A stretch of DNA of 64,000 nt from NCBI RefSeq assembly GCF_000801955.1, contig NZ_JSZO01000013.1, positions 1-64,000 on the forward strand, in the 5' to 3' direction. The notes below the pieces were generated by a model. The model ran no database searches and was not told where the DNA came from. It saw only the letters and a list, made by a program, of their open reading frames with translations. Of the stretch, positions 9,220 through 19,518 are shown one piece after another (within the stretch, counting starts at the first letter, position 1; each line of letters starts with the position of its first letter). Origin of the DNA: Ralstonia sp. A12. Its GTDB lineage: Bacteria; Pseudomonadota; Gammaproteobacteria; Burkholderiales; Burkholderiaceae. The translations under genes and the position numbers were made by a program.

Positions 9220-9402
9220 ATGTCGCAGAAAACCGTGAAAGTCCAACTCGTGCGTAGCCTGATCGGTACGCGCGAAGACCACCGCGCCACGGTACGTGGT
9301 CTGGGCCTGCGCCGCATGAACTCGGTGTCCGAATTGCAGGACACGCCGGCAGTGCGCGGCATGATCAACAAGGTGTCCTACCTGGTCAAGGTCATCGGCT
9401 AA
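9220..9402 (+). CDS. rpmD: 50S ribosomal protein L30
   Basis: L30 is a small 50S protein. ATG 9220 gives 60 residues beginning [16 protein letters not shown], with the conserved LGLRRMNS core. An in-frame GTG at 9211 would add three residues. The ribosome binding site GGGATAGG lies at the right distance for either start, so the exact start is slightly uncertain. Confidence 0.95.
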   Translation: MSQKTVKVQLVRSLIGTREDHRATVRGLGLRRMNSVSELQDTPAVRGMINKVSYLVKVIG

Positions 9403-9420
9403 GGCAAGACGGAGAAGAGC

Positions 9421-9852
9421 ATGCAACTGAATAACCTGAAGCCGGCAGCCGGCTCCAAGCACGCCAAGCGCCGCGTTGGTCGCGGTATTGGCTCGGGCCT
9501 GGGTAAGACAGCTGGTCGTGGTCACAAGGGTCAGAAGTCGCGTTCGGGTGGTTTCCACAAGGTCGGCTTCGAAGGCGGCCAGATGCCCCTGCATCGTCGT
9601 CTGCCCAAGCGTGGTTTCACCTCGCTGACCAAGGAATTCACCGCGGAAGTGCGCCTGGGCGACCTGGCGGGCCTGCCGATCGAAGAAATCGATCTGCTGT
9701 CCCTGAAGCAAGCCGGTCTGGTGGGCGAGATGGTTAAGAGCGCCAAGGTGATCCTGTCGGGCGAAATCGACAAGAAAGTGGTTCTGAAGGGCCTGGGCGC
9801 AACGGCTGGGGCGAAGGCCGCAATCGAAGCGGCTGGTGGCTCGCTGGCCTAA
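9421..9852 (+). CDS. rplO: 50S ribosomal protein L15
   Basis: L15 is a late-assembly 50S protein. The 143 residues begin [20 protein letters not shown] and contain [19 protein letters not shown], the Gly/Arg-rich extension that threads into 23S rRNA. The ribosome binding site is ACGGAGAAGAGC. It sits directly before secY, as in most bacteria. Confidence 0.97.
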   Translation: MQLNNLKPAAGSKHAKRRVGRGIGSGLGKTAGRGHKGQKSRSGGFHKVGFEGGQMPLHRRLPKRGFTSLTKEFTAEVRLGDLAGLPIEEIDLLSLKQAGLVGEMVKSAKVILSGEIDKKVVLKGLGATAGAKAAIEAAGGSLA

Positions 9853-9885
9853 TAGCCTGCTGTTTCACACTGACGGAGCATCCGT

Positions 9886-11232
9886 TTGGCCACGGCGAAA
9901 CCTAATGTGATGGCCCAGGCCAAGAACACGGCCAAGTACGGCGATCTTCGCCGTCGGCTGGTGTTCTTGGTCCTGGCACTGCTGGTGTACCGGATCGGCG
10001 CGCACATTCCTGTGCCTGGTATCGATCCGGATCAACTGGCGCAGCTTTTCCAACGGCAGTCGGGCGGCATCCTCGGGATGTTCAACCTGTTCTCCGGTGG
10101 CGCGCTGTCGCGGTTCACGGTGTTTGCGCTGGGGATCATGCCGTACATCTCGGCGTCGATCATCATGCAACTGCTGACGATCGTGCTGCCGCAGCTGGAA
10201 TCGCTCAAGAAGGAAGGCCAAGCCGGCCAGCGCAAGATTACGCAGTACACGCGCTACGGTACGGTCGTTCTGGCGACGTTCCAGGCGCTGGGGATTGCAG
10301 TGGCGCTCGAGGCGCAGCCGGGTCTGGTTCTGGACCCAGGTCTGATGTTCCGGGCGTCTGCGGTGATCACGCTGGTCACTGGCACGATGTTCCTGATGTG
10401 GCTGGGTGAGCAGATCACCGAGCGTGGTCTGGGCAACGGCATCTCGATCATCATTTTTGGCGGGATTGCAGCAGGTCTGCCCAACGCCATCGGCGGGCTG
10501 TTCGAGCTGGTGCGTACGGGTTCGATGGGGATTTTCTCCGCGATCCTGGTGGTGGCGATCATTGGCGCGGTGACGTTCGTGGTGGTGTTCATTGAACGTG
10601 GCCAACGCAAGATCCTCGTCAACTACGCCAAGCGGCAGGTTGGTAACAAGATTTATGGCGGTCAGTCGTCGCATTTGCCGCTGAAGTTGAACATGGCCGG
10701 GGTGATTCCGCCGATCTTCGCATCGTCGATCATTCTGTTCCCGGCTACGATCGCGGGCTGGTTTACAGCCGGCAACTCGACGAATCCGGTTACCCGGTTC
10801 GTCAAGGATCTGGCAGCAACGTTGTCGCCAGGTCAGCCGGTGTACATCCTGCTGTATGCGGCAGCGATCATCTTCTTCTGTTTCTTCTACACGGCGCTGG
10901 TCTACAACAGCCGCGAAGTGGCAGATAACCTGAAGAAGAGTGGGGCGTTCATTCCGGGTATTCGTCCGGGTGAGCAAACCACGCGGTACATCGACAAGAT
11001 TCTGGTGCGTTTGACCCTGGCGGGTGCGATTTACATCACGCTGGTGTGTCTGTTGCCGGAGTTCTTGGTGCTGCGCTGGAATGTGCCGTTCTACTTTGGT
11101 GGGACGTCGCTGTTGATCATCGTGGTGGTCACGATGGACTTCATGGCGCAAGTGCAGTCCTACGTGATGTCTCAGCAGTACGAGTCTTTGATGAAGAAGG
11201 CGAATTTCAAGGGCAACCTGACGCTCCGTTAA
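9886..11232 (+). CDS. secY: Protein translocase subunit SecY
   Basis: SecY forms the inner-membrane channel for Sec-dependent export and membrane insertion. The 448-residue protein has the expected ten hydrophobic segments and the conserved [10 protein letters not shown] and GIRPGEQT stretches. I accept TTG 9886 as start because GGAG at 9875-9878 is 7 bp upstream and rplO ends just before; the next in-frame ATG (codon 9) would trim a conserved-looking N-terminus. It lies between rplO and infA, typical of the spc operon. Confidence 0.96.
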   Translation: MATAKPNVMAQAKNTAKYGDLRRRLVFLVLALLVYRIGAHIPVPGIDPDQLAQLFQRQSGGILGMFNLFSGGALSRFTVFALGIMPYISASIIMQLLTIVLPQLESLKKEGQAGQRKITQYTRYGTVVLATFQALGIAVALEAQPGLVLDPGLMFRASAVITLVTGTMFLMWLGEQITERGLGNGISIIIFGGIAAGLPNAIGGLFELVRTGSMGIFSAILVVAIIGAVTFVVVFIERGQRKILVNYAKRQVGNKIYGGQSSHLPLKLNMAGVIPPIFASSIILFPATIAGWFTAGNSTNPVTRFVKDLAATLSPGQPVYILLYAAAIIFFCFFYTALVYNSREVADNLKKSGAFIPGIRPGEQTTRYIDKILVRLTLAGAIYITLVCLLPEFLVLRWNVPFYFGGTSLLIIVVVTMDFMAQVQSYVMSQQYESLMKKANFKGNLTLR

Positions 11233-11259
11233 AGAGCGATCGCACGAATCTGAAGCGAC

Positions 11260-11478
11260 ATGGCTAAAGACGACGTGATTCAGATGCAGGGAGAGGTGCT
11301 GGAAAACCTCCCCAACGCAACGTTTCGCGTCAGGCTAGAGAACGGCCACGTAGTGTTAGGCCATATTTCCGGCAAGATGCGGATGCATTACATCCGCATC
11401 CTGCCCGGGGACAAGGTGACGGTCGAATTGACCCCGTATGATCTGTCCCGCGCGCGCATCGTATTCCGGGCGAAGTGA
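11260..11478 (+). CDS. infA: Translation initiation factor IF-1
   Basis: IF-1 is a small OB-fold protein that occupies the A site during initiation. The 72 residues begin [18 protein letters not shown] and contain [19 protein letters not shown], typical of IF-1. The start lies 27 bp after secY with only a weak ribosome binding site. Betaproteobacteria often place infA between secY and rpmJ, as here. Confidence 0.97.
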   Translation: MAKDDVIQMQGEVLENLPNATFRVRLENGHVVLGHISGKMRMHYIRILPGDKVTVELTPYDLSRARIVFRAK

Positions 11479-11508
11479 GCGGACTGGAATTGAAGGAAGA
11501 GGAAAATC

Positions 11509-11625
11509 ATGAAAGTGCTGGCTTCTGTTAAGCGCATTTGCCGCAACTGCAAAATCATCAAGCGCAAGGGCGTGGTGCGTGTGATCTGCTCGTCGGACCC
11601 GCGTCATAAGCAGCGCCAAGGCTAA
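11509..11625 (+). CDS. rpmJ: 50S ribosomal protein L36, zinc-binding type
   Basis: This 38-residue reading frame begins [20 protein letters not shown] and ends with the conserved DPRHKQRQG. It carries the C-x-x-C, C and H residues of the zinc-binding form of L36, which sits near the factor-binding region of the 50S subunit. The ribosome binding site is AAGGAAGAGGAAAATC. Its position between infA and rpsM is standard. Confidence 0.97.
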   Translation: MKVLASVKRICRNCKIIKRKGVVRVICSSDPRHKQRQG

Positions 11626-11646
11626 TTTCGCAAAGAGGATTGACGA

Positions 11647-12012
11647 ATGGCACGTATCGCAGGGGTCAACATCCCCAATCACCAACATACCGTGATCGGC
11701 CTGACGGCTGTGTACGGTATCGGCCGCTCGCGCGCTCAGAAGATTTGCGAAGCCACCGGTGTCCCGACCAACAAGAAGGTCAAGGACCTGACGGACGCTG
11801 ACCTCGAGAAGCTGCGTGACGAAGTCAACAAGTTCACCGTCGAAGGCGATCTGCGCCGTGAAACGACGATGAACATCAAGCGCCTGATGGATCTGGGCTG
11901 CTACCGTGGCGTGCGCCATCGCAAGGGCCTGCCGATGCGCGGTCAGCGTACCCGCACGAACGCCCGCACCCGCAAGGGTCCGCGTAAGGCCGGCGTCGCG
12001 CTCAAGAAGTAA
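11647..12012 (+). CDS. rpsM: 30S ribosomal protein S13
   Basis: S13 forms intersubunit bridges and contacts P-site tRNA. The 121-residue protein begins [14 protein letters not shown] and has the conserved [11 protein letters not shown] and [17 protein letters not shown] stretches. Ribosome binding site AGAGGATTGACG. It opens the alpha block, which here continues from the spc block without a visible promoter. Confidence 0.98.
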   Translation: MARIAGVNIPNHQHTVIGLTAVYGIGRSRAQKICEATGVPTNKKVKDLTDADLEKLRDEVNKFTVEGDLRRETTMNIKRLMDLGCYRGVRHRKGLPMRGQRTRTNARTRKGPRKAGVALKK

Positions 12013-12036
12013 TCCGTCGGTTAAAGGATAGGAACT

Positions 12037-12438
12037 ATGGCAAAAGCAGCGAATACCGCCGCCCAGCGCGCGCGTAAGAAGGTTCGCAAGAACGTCGCCG
12101 ACGGCATCGCGCACGTTCACGCGTCGTTCAACAACACGATCATCACGATCACCGACCGTCAGGGCAACGCCCTGTCGTGGGCAACATCGGGCGGCCAGGG
12201 CTTCAAGGGCTCGCGTAAGTCGACGCCGTTCGCCGCTCAGGTGGCTGCTGAGAGTGCTGGCCGCGTGGCGCAGGACCAAGGCATCAAGAACCTGGAAGTG
12301 CGTATCAAGGGCCCGGGCCCGGGTCGTGAGTCGGCCGTGCGTGCTCTGAACAATCTGGGTATCAAGATCGCCGTGATCGAAGACGTGACGCCGGTGCCGC
12401 ATAACGGCTGCCGTCCGCCGAAGCGTCGTCGCATCTAA
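12037..12438 (+). CDS. rpsK: 30S ribosomal protein S11
   Basis: S11 lies on the 30S platform near the E site. The 133 residues contain [20 protein letters not shown] and end with the conserved [14 protein letters not shown]. It follows rpsM by 24 bp with AAAGGATAGGAAC as ribosome binding site. It is followed by an unusually long 203-bp spacer before rpsD that contains promoter-like and hairpin elements. Confidence 0.98.
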   Translation: MAKAANTAAQRARKKVRKNVADGIAHVHASFNNTIITITDRQGNALSWATSGGQGFKGSRKSTPFAAQVAAESAGRVAQDQGIKNLEVRIKGPGPGRESAVRALNNLGIKIAVIEDVTPVPHNGCRPPKRRRI

Positions 12439-12484
12439 GTGATTTGACCGGCCGCGCCAGTTGCTGGCGGGGTTGGTCTGCGGG

Positions 12485-12493
12485 TGCTATACT
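12485..12493 (+). promoter_or_regulatory. Extended -10 promoter candidate upstream of rpsD
   Basis: The sequence TGCTATACT (12485-12493) is a good extended -10 element. No convincing -35 box stands at 16-18 bp. A transcript starting near 12500 would begin close to the hairpin at 12495-12533. Confidence 0.4.
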
Positions 12494-12494
12494 T

Positions 12495-12544
12495 ACCCGC
12501 TTGCCTGTCTTCCGGGTTTCCCGGAAGGCGGGTTTCGTCTTTTC
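12495..12544 (+). terminator. Compound hairpin with T-rich tail before rpsD
   Basis: The inner arms 12509-12516 (CTTCCGGG) and 12520-12527 (CCCGGAAG) pair perfectly around TTT. Outer arms 12495-12500 (ACCCGC) and 12528-12533 (GCGGGT) extend the structure. A T-rich stretch (TTCGTCTTTT) follows. It could act as a terminator for rpsMK transcripts or an attenuator in the rpsD leader. Confidence 0.5.
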
Positions 12545-12594
12545 ATAAGCCCACCGTTCGCCGCGGTCCCGTTGCTGGGGCTGACCAGGCGGAC

Positions 12595-12619
12595 CATCCG
12601 AGGCTCAGTGCTTCGGATG
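12595..12619 (+). promoter_or_regulatory. Hairpin just upstream of the rpsD start
   Basis: Arms 12595-12604 and 12610-12619 (CATCCGAGGC and GCTTCGGATG) pair at 9 of 10 positions around TCAGT. The structure ends 22 nt before the rpsD start codon, a suitable place for translational control. S4, the rpsD product, is the alpha-operon repressor in E. coli, so an S4 target is one possibility. Confidence 0.35.
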
Positions 12620-12641
12620 ACAGATAACGAAGGAACGCAAC

Positions 12642-13265
12642 GTGGCACGCTATACCGGCCCCAAGGCGAAACTGTCTCGCCGTGAAGGTACTGACCTTTT
12701 CCTGAAGAGCGCACGTCGCTCGCTCGCCGACAAGTGCAAGCTGGACAGCAAGCCTGGCCAGCATGGTCGCACTTCCGGCGCCCGCACCTCCGACTACGGC
12801 AACCAACTGCGTGAAAAGCAGAAGGTCAAGCGCATCTACGGCGTGCTGGAACGTCAATTCCGCCGCTATTTCGCTGAAGCTGATCGCCGCAAGGGCAACA
12901 CGGGTGAGACCCTGCTGCAACTGCTGGAATCGCGCCTGGACAACGTCGTCTACCGCATGGGCTTCGGCTCGACGCGCGCTGAAGCGCGTCAGCTGGTGTC
13001 GCACAAAGCGATTCTGGTCAATGGCGTGGCACTGAACGTGCCGTCGGCCCAGATCAAGTCGGGCGACGTGGTTGCCATCCGCGAGAAGTCGAAGAAGCAA
13101 GTGCGTATTGCTGAATCGCTGACGCTGGCCGAGCAATCGGGCTTCCCGACCTGGGTTGCCGTGGACGCCAAGAAGATGGAAGGTACCTTCAAGCAAGCCC
13201 CGGATCGCGCGGACATCGCCGGCGATATCAACGAAAGCCTGATCGTCGAATTGTATTCGCGTTAA
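12642..13265 (+). CDS. rpsD: 30S ribosomal protein S4
   Basis: S4 starts 30S assembly and in E. coli represses the alpha operon. The 207-residue protein has the usual length and starts with GTG at 12642 behind GAAGGAACGCAAC. The N-terminus [16 protein letters not shown] and the S4 domain ([27 protein letters not shown], split over about residues 95-121) are clear. It is separated from rpsK by 203 bp and from rpoA by 241 bp, both hairpin-rich. Confidence 0.98.
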   Translation: MARYTGPKAKLSRREGTDLFLKSARRSLADKCKLDSKPGQHGRTSGARTSDYGNQLREKQKVKRIYGVLERQFRRYFAEADRRKGNTGETLLQLLESRLDNVVYRMGFGSTRAEARQLVSHKAILVNGVALNVPSAQIKSGDVVAIREKSKKQVRIAESLTLAEQSGFPTWVAVDAKKMEGTFKQAPDRADIAGDINESLIVELYSR

Positions 13266-13272
13266 TAGCGGT

Positions 13273-13294
13273 GCCCGCACTGCGAAGTGCGGGC
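13273..13294 (+). terminator. Strong hairpin directly after rpsD
   Basis: Arms 13273-13281 (GCCCGCACT) and 13286-13294 (AGTGCGGGC) form a perfect 9-bp stem closed by GCGA, a GNRA loop. The stop of rpsD is only about 8 bp upstream. Only a weak TTCGTGCGCTTT follows, so it may be a leaky terminator or an RNA-stabilising 3' end. Confidence 0.45.
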
Positions 13295-13383
13295 TTCGTG
13301 CGCTTTCTGGGGACGCTCATCGTCAACGACATTGTGTTCGCGCGCCGTCAGTATCTTGGCGCCGCACCAATCCGGATCGTTAC

Positions 13384-13438
13384 GTGCCGCAACGCGATTG
13401 CGGCACGCGCGTCTTCCGCCGCGGTAGACGCGGCGGAA
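13384..13438 (+). other. Two adjacent perfect hairpins upstream of rpoA
   Basis: First hairpin: 13384-13392 (GTGCCGCAA) with 13398-13406 (TTGCGGCAC), loop CGCGA. Second: 13414-13423 (TTCCGCCGCG) with 13429-13438 (CGCGGCGGAA), loop GTAGA, followed by TCTTTCC. Both are perfect stems of 9 and 10 bp. With the hairpin at 13273 they make three strong structures in the rpsD-rpoA spacer. Confidence 0.55.
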
Positions 13439-13506
13439 TCTTTCCAGTCCAATCCGTCAGCCTTATCGGTGTAACGAGCCGAGGGTATTGAAATAGGACA
13501 ACCTAC

Positions 13507-14487
13507 ATGCAAACAGCACTCCTGAAGCCCAAAATTATTGCGGTTGAGCCGCTTGGCGATCATCACGCGAAGGTCGTCATGGAACCGTTCGAGCGCGGCT
13601 ATGGCCACACGCTCGGTAACGCGCTGCGCCGCGTGCTGCTGTCGTCGATGGTCGGCTATGCCCCGACCGAAGTCACGATCGCTGGGGTCGTCCACGAGTA
13701 TTCCACCATTGATGGCGTGCAGGAAGACGTCGTCAACCTGCTGCTGAACCTGAAGGGCGTGGTGTTCAAGCTGCACAACCGTGATGAAGTCACGGTGTCG
13801 CTGCGCAAGGAAGGCGAAGGTGTGGTGACCGCTGCCGATATCGAGCTGCCGCACGATGTCGAGATCATCAACCCGGGTCACGTCATCGCCAACCTGTCGG
13901 CGGGTGGCAAGCTGGATCTGCAACTGAAGGTCGAGCAAGGCCGCGGCTATGTGCCGGGTAACGTCCGTAAGTTCGGGGATGAGTCGAGCAAGGTCATCGG
14001 CCGCATCGTGCTGGACGCCTCGTTCGCACCGGTGCGCCGCGTGTCATACGCAGTCGAGTCCGCTCGTGTGGAACAGCGTACCGACCTCGACAAGCTGGTG
14101 ATGAACATCGAGACCAACGGCGTGATCTCGCCGGAAGAAGCGATCCGCCAGTCGGCTCGCATTCTGGTTGATCAGCTGTCGGTGTTCGCTGCCCTGGAAG
14201 GCACCGAGAGCGCCGCTGAGGCCGCCGCCGCTCGCGCACCGCAGATCGATCCGATCCTGCTGCGCCCGGTCGACGACCTGGAGCTGACGGTGCGTTCGGC
14301 CAACTGCCTGAAGGCCGAAAACATCTACTACATCGGCGACCTGATCCAGCGCACCGAGAACGAACTGCTCAAGACCCCGAACCTGGGTCGCAAGTCGCTC
14401 AACGAGATCAAGGAAGTCCTCGCTTCGCGTGGCCTGACGCTCGGCATGAAGCTCGAGAACTGGCCGCCCGCAGGTCTCGAGAAGTAA
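13507..14487 (+). CDS. rpoA: RNA polymerase alpha subunit
   Basis: The alpha subunit nucleates RNA polymerase assembly through its N-terminal domain and contacts UP elements and activators through its C-terminal domain. The 326-residue protein shows both: [17 protein letters not shown] near residue 35 (dimerisation), and from about residue 250 the C-terminal domain with [16 protein letters not shown] and [12 protein letters not shown]. The linker near residues 236-246 is Ala-rich. It lies between rpsD and rplQ as in other alpha operons. Confidence 0.98.
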
Positions 14488-14498
14488 TTTGCAGTTGT

Positions 14499-14527
14499 CG
14501 GCCGGTGCATGTGCATCGGCCGGTTTT
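14499..14527 (+). terminator. Hairpin between rpoA and rplQ
   Basis: The sequence from 14499 to 14522 is an almost perfect palindrome (CGGCCGGTGCA then TGCATCGGCCG, one G-T pair), followed by GTTTTCCC. It looks like a partial terminator that could lower rplQ transcription relative to rpoA. Confidence 0.5.
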
Positions 14528-14640
14528 CCCGCCGTTGCTGTCTGGGCGGCTTATTGTTGAAGCTACCGGCCCGCGCCGCTGAATGTTGTAGAAGCACGGC
14601 GATAGAAGAGCTGGTCAAACACTCTTAAGAAGGAATCATC

Positions 14641-15039
14641 ATGCGTCACCGTCATGGTTTGCGGAAACTGAACCGCACCTCGTCGCACCGTCTCGCGATG
14701 CTGCGCAACATGTCCAACTCGCTGCTGCAGCACGAGCTGATCAAGACCACCCTGCCGAAGGCCAAGGAACTGCGCAAGGTTGTTGAGCCGCTGATCACGC
14801 TGGCCAAGAAGGACACCGTTGCCAACCGCCGTCTGGCATTTGCCCGCCTGCGCGACCGCGACATGGTCACCAAGCTGTTCACCGAACTGGGCCCGCGTTT
14901 CGCGACCCGTCCGGGCGGCTACACCCGTATCCTGAAGTTCGGCTTCCGCCAGGGCGACAATGCGCCGATGGCACTGGTCGAGCTGCTGGACCGTCCGGAA
15001 GTTGCTGAGGCAGTGGACGCCGAAGGCGCTGCCGAATAA
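14641..15039 (+). CDS. rplQ: 50S ribosomal protein L17
   Basis: L17 lies near the exit tunnel of the 50S subunit. The 132 residues begin [17 protein letters not shown] and include the conserved [19 protein letters not shown]. Ribosome binding site AAGAAGGAATCATC. It is the last gene of the ribosomal cluster: a strong terminator follows at 15129-15156. Confidence 0.98.
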   Translation: MRHRHGLRKLNRTSSHRLAMLRNMSNSLLQHELIKTTLPKAKELRKVVEPLITLAKKDTVANRRLAFARLRDRDMVTKLFTELGPRFATRPGGYTRILKFGFRQGDNAPMALVELLDRPEVAEAVDAEGAAE

Positions 15040-15128
15040 GGTCAGCCGAGGTTTGCCGGTGCGACACGTCGTCGCGCCGAGCAAGCCGAAAGTGCGCCGA
15101 ATGCCTCTTTCGAGCGCGCATTACAATG

Positions 15129-15156
15129 AAGCCAGGATTCGCATCCTGGCTTTTTT
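15129..15156 (+). terminator. Intrinsic terminator closing the ribosomal cluster
   Basis: Arms 15131-15138 (GCCAGGAT) and 15143-15150 (ATCCTGGC) pair perfectly around TCGC and are followed directly by TTTTTT. This is a classic rho-independent terminator, about 90 bp after rplQ. Confidence 0.9.
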
Positions 15157-15206
15157 GTTGTCTGCGCTCGGCCATCTAGCTGTTTGAGCGCGTCTGTGGA
15201 GTTTCC

Positions 15207-15545
15207 ATGTCTGCCGGAACCGATGTACTGCTCGTGCTGACCAATCTGCCGGATGCCGACAGCGCAGACCGCGTGACCAAAGTCGTGTTGGAATCTAAGG
15301 TTGCGGCGTGCGTCAATCGCTTACCGGCGTGTGCGTCGACGTATTGGTGGAATGGCGCCATTGAACAGGCGGCCGAGATTCCGCTGTTGATCAAGACCAC
15401 GCGAGCGGCGTATCCCGCGCTTGAGGCGGCGTTGCGCAAGGCGCATCCGTACGAAGTGCCTGAAATCATCGCCGTGCCGGTGATCGCGGGCTTGCCGGCG
15501 TATCTTGCGTGGGTGGCGGATGAAACGCGCCCACCTTCTGTTTGA
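15207..15545 (+). CDS. cutA: Divalent cation tolerance protein CutA
   Basis: CutA forms compact trimers and is linked to copper and other divalent ion tolerance, though its precise role is unsettled. The 112-residue protein has the family pattern: KVAACVNRLPACASTYWWNG near residues 31-50 and HPYEVPEIIAVPV near residue 80. The start ATG 15207 follows GGAGTTTCC. The gene lies directly upstream of dsbD (cutA2-dsbD order is common in proteobacteria), probably as one operon. Confidence 0.92.
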   Translation: MSAGTDVLLVLTNLPDADSADRVTKVVLESKVAACVNRLPACASTYWWNGAIEQAAEIPLLIKTTRAAYPALEAALRKAHPYEVPEIIAVPVIAGLPAYLAWVADETRPPSV

Positions 15546-15563
15546 AGTTTGATTGCCGTTGAT

Positions 15564-17402
15564 ATGACCTTCTCCTCGTTCCTGCCGATGCGGCGTGTGT
15601 TGCAGTTGTTGATGCTGCTGGTCGCTGCTGCAATGCTGCGCGCGCCGGCGCACGCCGCCGACGATTTCCTGCCGCCCGAGCAGGCGTTCCGCTTCTCGGC
15701 CACGCAGGTCGACGGGCAGACTGTCGAGGTCAAGTTCGGCATCGCCGACGGCTACTACATGTACCGCGAGCGTATAGCGGTAGCAGCCGATCCCGCAACG
15801 GCCACGTTCGCGCCGCTCGAGTTGCCTGCAGGCAAGATCAAGCACGATGAGAACTTCAACAAAGAGGTCGAGACCTATCGTCATGAACTCGTCTTCCATG
15901 TGAAGGCACAGAACGCCTCTGCGCCGTTCACGCTGATCGTCACCTCGCAAGGCTGTGCCGATCAGGGCCTGTGCTATCCGCCGATGAAGAGCCGCTTCCA
16001 GGTAGAGCCGGCTTCCGCGTCAGCTGCGCCGAATGCTGGGGCAGTGAACGGCGCTGAGCCGTCTTCGGGCGATGCGCTGGGCCGCATCGCCAGCACGCTC
16101 GGCAGCGGCAATCTCGGGGCGATTGCTGCGCTGTTCTTCGGGCTTGGGCTGCTGCTGACGTTCACGCCTTGCGTCTTGCCGATGTTGCCGATTTTGTCGG
16201 CCATCGTCGTCGGTGAGCATGCGACGCGCTCGCGCGCGGCAGTCGTGTCGGTCGCTTACGTGCTCGGCATGGCTGTCGTCTACACGCTGGTGGGCGTGGC
16301 GGCGGGGCTGGCTGGGCAGGGGCTGCAGGCCGCGTTGCAGAACGCCTGGGTGCTCGGTGCGTTTGCTGTGTTGATGGTTGTGCTGTCGCTATCGATGTTC
16401 GGGCTGTATGAACTGCAGTTGCCGGCATCTTGGCATCATCGGTTGACTCAGGTTTCGAACAACCAGGGTAGCGGCCAGATCATTGGGGCGGCCGTGATGG
16501 GCGCGCTCTCAGCATTGATCGTCTCGCCGTGCGTGACGCCGGCGCTGGCGGGTGCGCTGGCGTATATCGCCCAAACCGGCAACGCCGCGATCGGCGGTAT
16601 GGCGCTGTTTGCCATGTCGATCGGCATGGGCGTGCCGCTGGTGCTGGTGGGCGTGGGCGCAGGCAACCTGCTGCCGCGAGCGGGGCATTGGCTGATTGTC
16701 ACCAAGGCGATCTTCGGCTTCATCCTGTTGGCCGTGGCCCTGTACATCATCCAACCGGTGCTGCCCTCGTGGGCTGCGATGGTGGCGTGGGGTGCACTGC
16801 TGATCGGTGCGGCTGTCTTTCTGCGGACGTTCGATTCGCTGCCGGACGGCGCCGGCAGTGTGCAACGCCTGGGCAAGGTCGTGGGTGTGGTGCTGGCGCT
16901 GGCGGGCGCGGCGCAACTGGTGGGCGTGGCGGCTGGTGGGCGCGACCCGCTGCAGCCGTTGGCCGGCGTGCTGCGGGCATCGACGGGTGCCTCCGCGCAA
17001 GCCGAAGCCCACGGCGTGACGTTCAAGCGCGTGAAGAGCATCGCCGAACTCGACGCCGAAGTCCGTAACGCCAGCGCGTCGGGCCGCGCAGTGATGCTCG
17101 ACTTCTATGCCGACTGGTGCGTGAGCTGCAAGGAAATGGAGCGCCTGACTTTCACGGATGCGCGGGTGCGCGCGGCGCTTGCGGATGTGGTGCTGCTGCA
17201 GGCCGATGTGACGGCCAATAACGCTGATGACCAGGCGCTGCTCAAGCGCTTCGGCTTGTTCGGCCCACCGGGCACGATCTTCTTTGATACGCAGGGCCGC
17301 GAGGTGCAGGCCCGTGTGGTTGGCTTCGAACGCGCCGACACGTTCCTCGCCAGCCTGCGCCGCGCATTGGGCGCAGCACAGACGGCGAAGACTTCCACCT
17401 GA
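15564..17402 (+). CDS. dsbD: Thiol:disulfide interchange protein DsbD
   Basis: DsbD carries electrons from cytoplasmic thioredoxin across the inner membrane to periplasmic thiol reductases such as DsbC. From ATG 15564 the product is about 612 residues. It shows a signal peptide (residues about 8-31), an N-terminal domain with the QGCADQGLCYPP cysteines, a multi-span core with FTPCVLPMLP and VSPCVTPALAG, and a C-terminal thioredoxin-like domain with ADWCVSCKEME. An in-frame TTG at 15549 is a weaker start. It ends immediately next to the convergent hemB. Confidence 0.95.
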   Translation: MTFSSFLPMRRVLQLLMLLVAAAMLRAPAHAADDFLPPEQAFRFSATQVDGQTVEVKFGIADGYYMYRERIAVAADPATATFAPLELPAGKIKHDENFNKEVETYRHELVFHVKAQNASAPFTLIVTSQGCADQGLCYPPMKSRFQVEPASASAAPNAGAVNGAEPSSGDALGRIASTLGSGNLGAIAALFFGLGLLLTFTPCVLPMLPILSAIVVGEHATRSRAAVVSVAYVLGMAVVYTLVGVAAGLAGQGLQAALQNAWVLGAFAVLMVVLSLSMFGLYELQLPASWHHRLTQVSNNQGSGQIIGAAVMGALSALIVSPCVTPALAGALAYIAQTGNAAIGGMALFAMSIGMGVPLVLVGVGAGNLLPRAGHWLIVTKAIFGFILLAVALYIIQPVLPSWAAMVAWGALLIGAAVFLRTFDSLPDGAGSVQRLGKVVGVVLALAGAAQLVGVAAGGRDPLQPLAGVLRASTGASAQAEAHGVTFKRVKSIAELDAEVRNASASGRAVMLDFYADWCVSCKEMERLTFTDARVRAALADVVLLQADVTANNADDQALLKRFGLFGPPGTIFFDTQGREVQARVVGFERADTFLASLRRALGAAQTAKTST

Positions 17403-18548
<1,146 letters not shown>

Positions 18549-19262
18549 TTACCCCCGTTGCGCGTTTGGCGACGGGGTTTTTTTTGCCTGCTCGGCGGGT
18601 TTTGCGGATTGGGGCGATGGCTCCAAGGCTTCGGGCAGGCGCAGCCAGCCTGCGACAATTCGCTGCGCCTCTTCGATGCCGCGACGCTTCAGGCTGGAGA
18701 ACAACTGCACCGTGAGTGACACGTCACCTTCGATCTGCGCGCGGTAGTCGGCCAGCACCTTGCGTGCCGCCATCAACGCACGCGACGCGTCGTTGTTGGT
18801 CAGCTTGTCGGCCTTGGTGAGCAGCACGTGGATCGGCTTGCCCGTCGGCAGGAACCACTCGACCATCTGGCAATCGAGGTCGGTGAAGGGGCGGCGGGCA
18901 TCCATCATGATGACCAGGCCGGCCAGCTGCTGGCGCGCTTTGACGTAATCACCCAGCAGGTGGACCCAGTGCGACTTGGTCTCGCCGGGCGCTTCGGCAT
19001 AGCCGTAGCCGGGCAGGTCGACCAGGAAGCCGAGCGGATCTTCCGCCTTGGCCGGCATCACCGAGAAATAGTTGATGTGCTGCGTGCGGCCGGGCGTCTT
19101 ACTGGAGAAGGCCAGTCGTTTCTGGTTGCACAGGATATTGATCGCGGTGGATTTGCCTGCGTTGGAGCGGCCCGCAAACGCGACTTCCGGCACGGCGGTC
19201 GCCGGTAAATCACGCAAATGATTGACGGTGATGAAGAAACGGGCTTGATGCAGGAGCGACAT
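18549..19262 (-). CDS. engB: Ribosome biogenesis GTPase EngB (YsxC/YihA)
   Basis: EngB is an essential small GTPase that acts in 50S subunit assembly. The 237-residue protein has the P-loop GRSNAGKST, the switch DLPGYGYAE and the specificity motif LTKADK. The C-terminus after about residue 215 is short, charged and not conserved ([18 protein letters not shown]). It probably shares a transcript with hemB, which lies 150 bp downstream, and is divergent from the cytochrome c4 gene. Confidence 0.95.
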   Translation of the reverse strand: MSLLHQARFFITVNHLRDLPATAVPEVAFAGRSNAGKSTAINILCNQKRLAFSSKTPGRTQHINYFSVMPAKAEDPLGFLVDLPGYGYAEAPGETKSHWVHLLGDYVKARQQLAGLVIMMDARRPFTDLDCQMVEWFLPTGKPIHVLLTKADKLTNNDASRALMAARKVLADYRAQIEGDVSLTVQLFSSLKRRGIEEAQRIVAGWLRLPEALEPSPQSAKPAEQAKKTPSPNAQRG

Positions 19263-19518
19263 GCGCGGCAGTACCTGTAGACTGCAGTTCAGAACTGCGT
19301 GGTTGCTGCGCCGCGAGGTCGCATTGCAGAGGTGTTATTGTACAATACGCCGGTTTACGGACGTCCCCACCAGATCCGTCGCAGGACCGCCCCGAGGCCC
19401 GGGCCGGTCCGTTTTCATGCACGGAACCGGTACGAGGAGAAGGGGATGCCCGGCGCCGCAGGGTCCGGCATTGGGCGGCGCACGCAGCATTCGAAAACAA
19501 TCTAAACAAGGTGTGCGA

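Noticed and set aside
19318-19346. Promoter for cytochrome c4 with TACAAT at 19341-19346
   Set aside because: The -10 element is fair but no -35 box stands at 16-18 bp, and the spacer is too GC-rich to be convincing.
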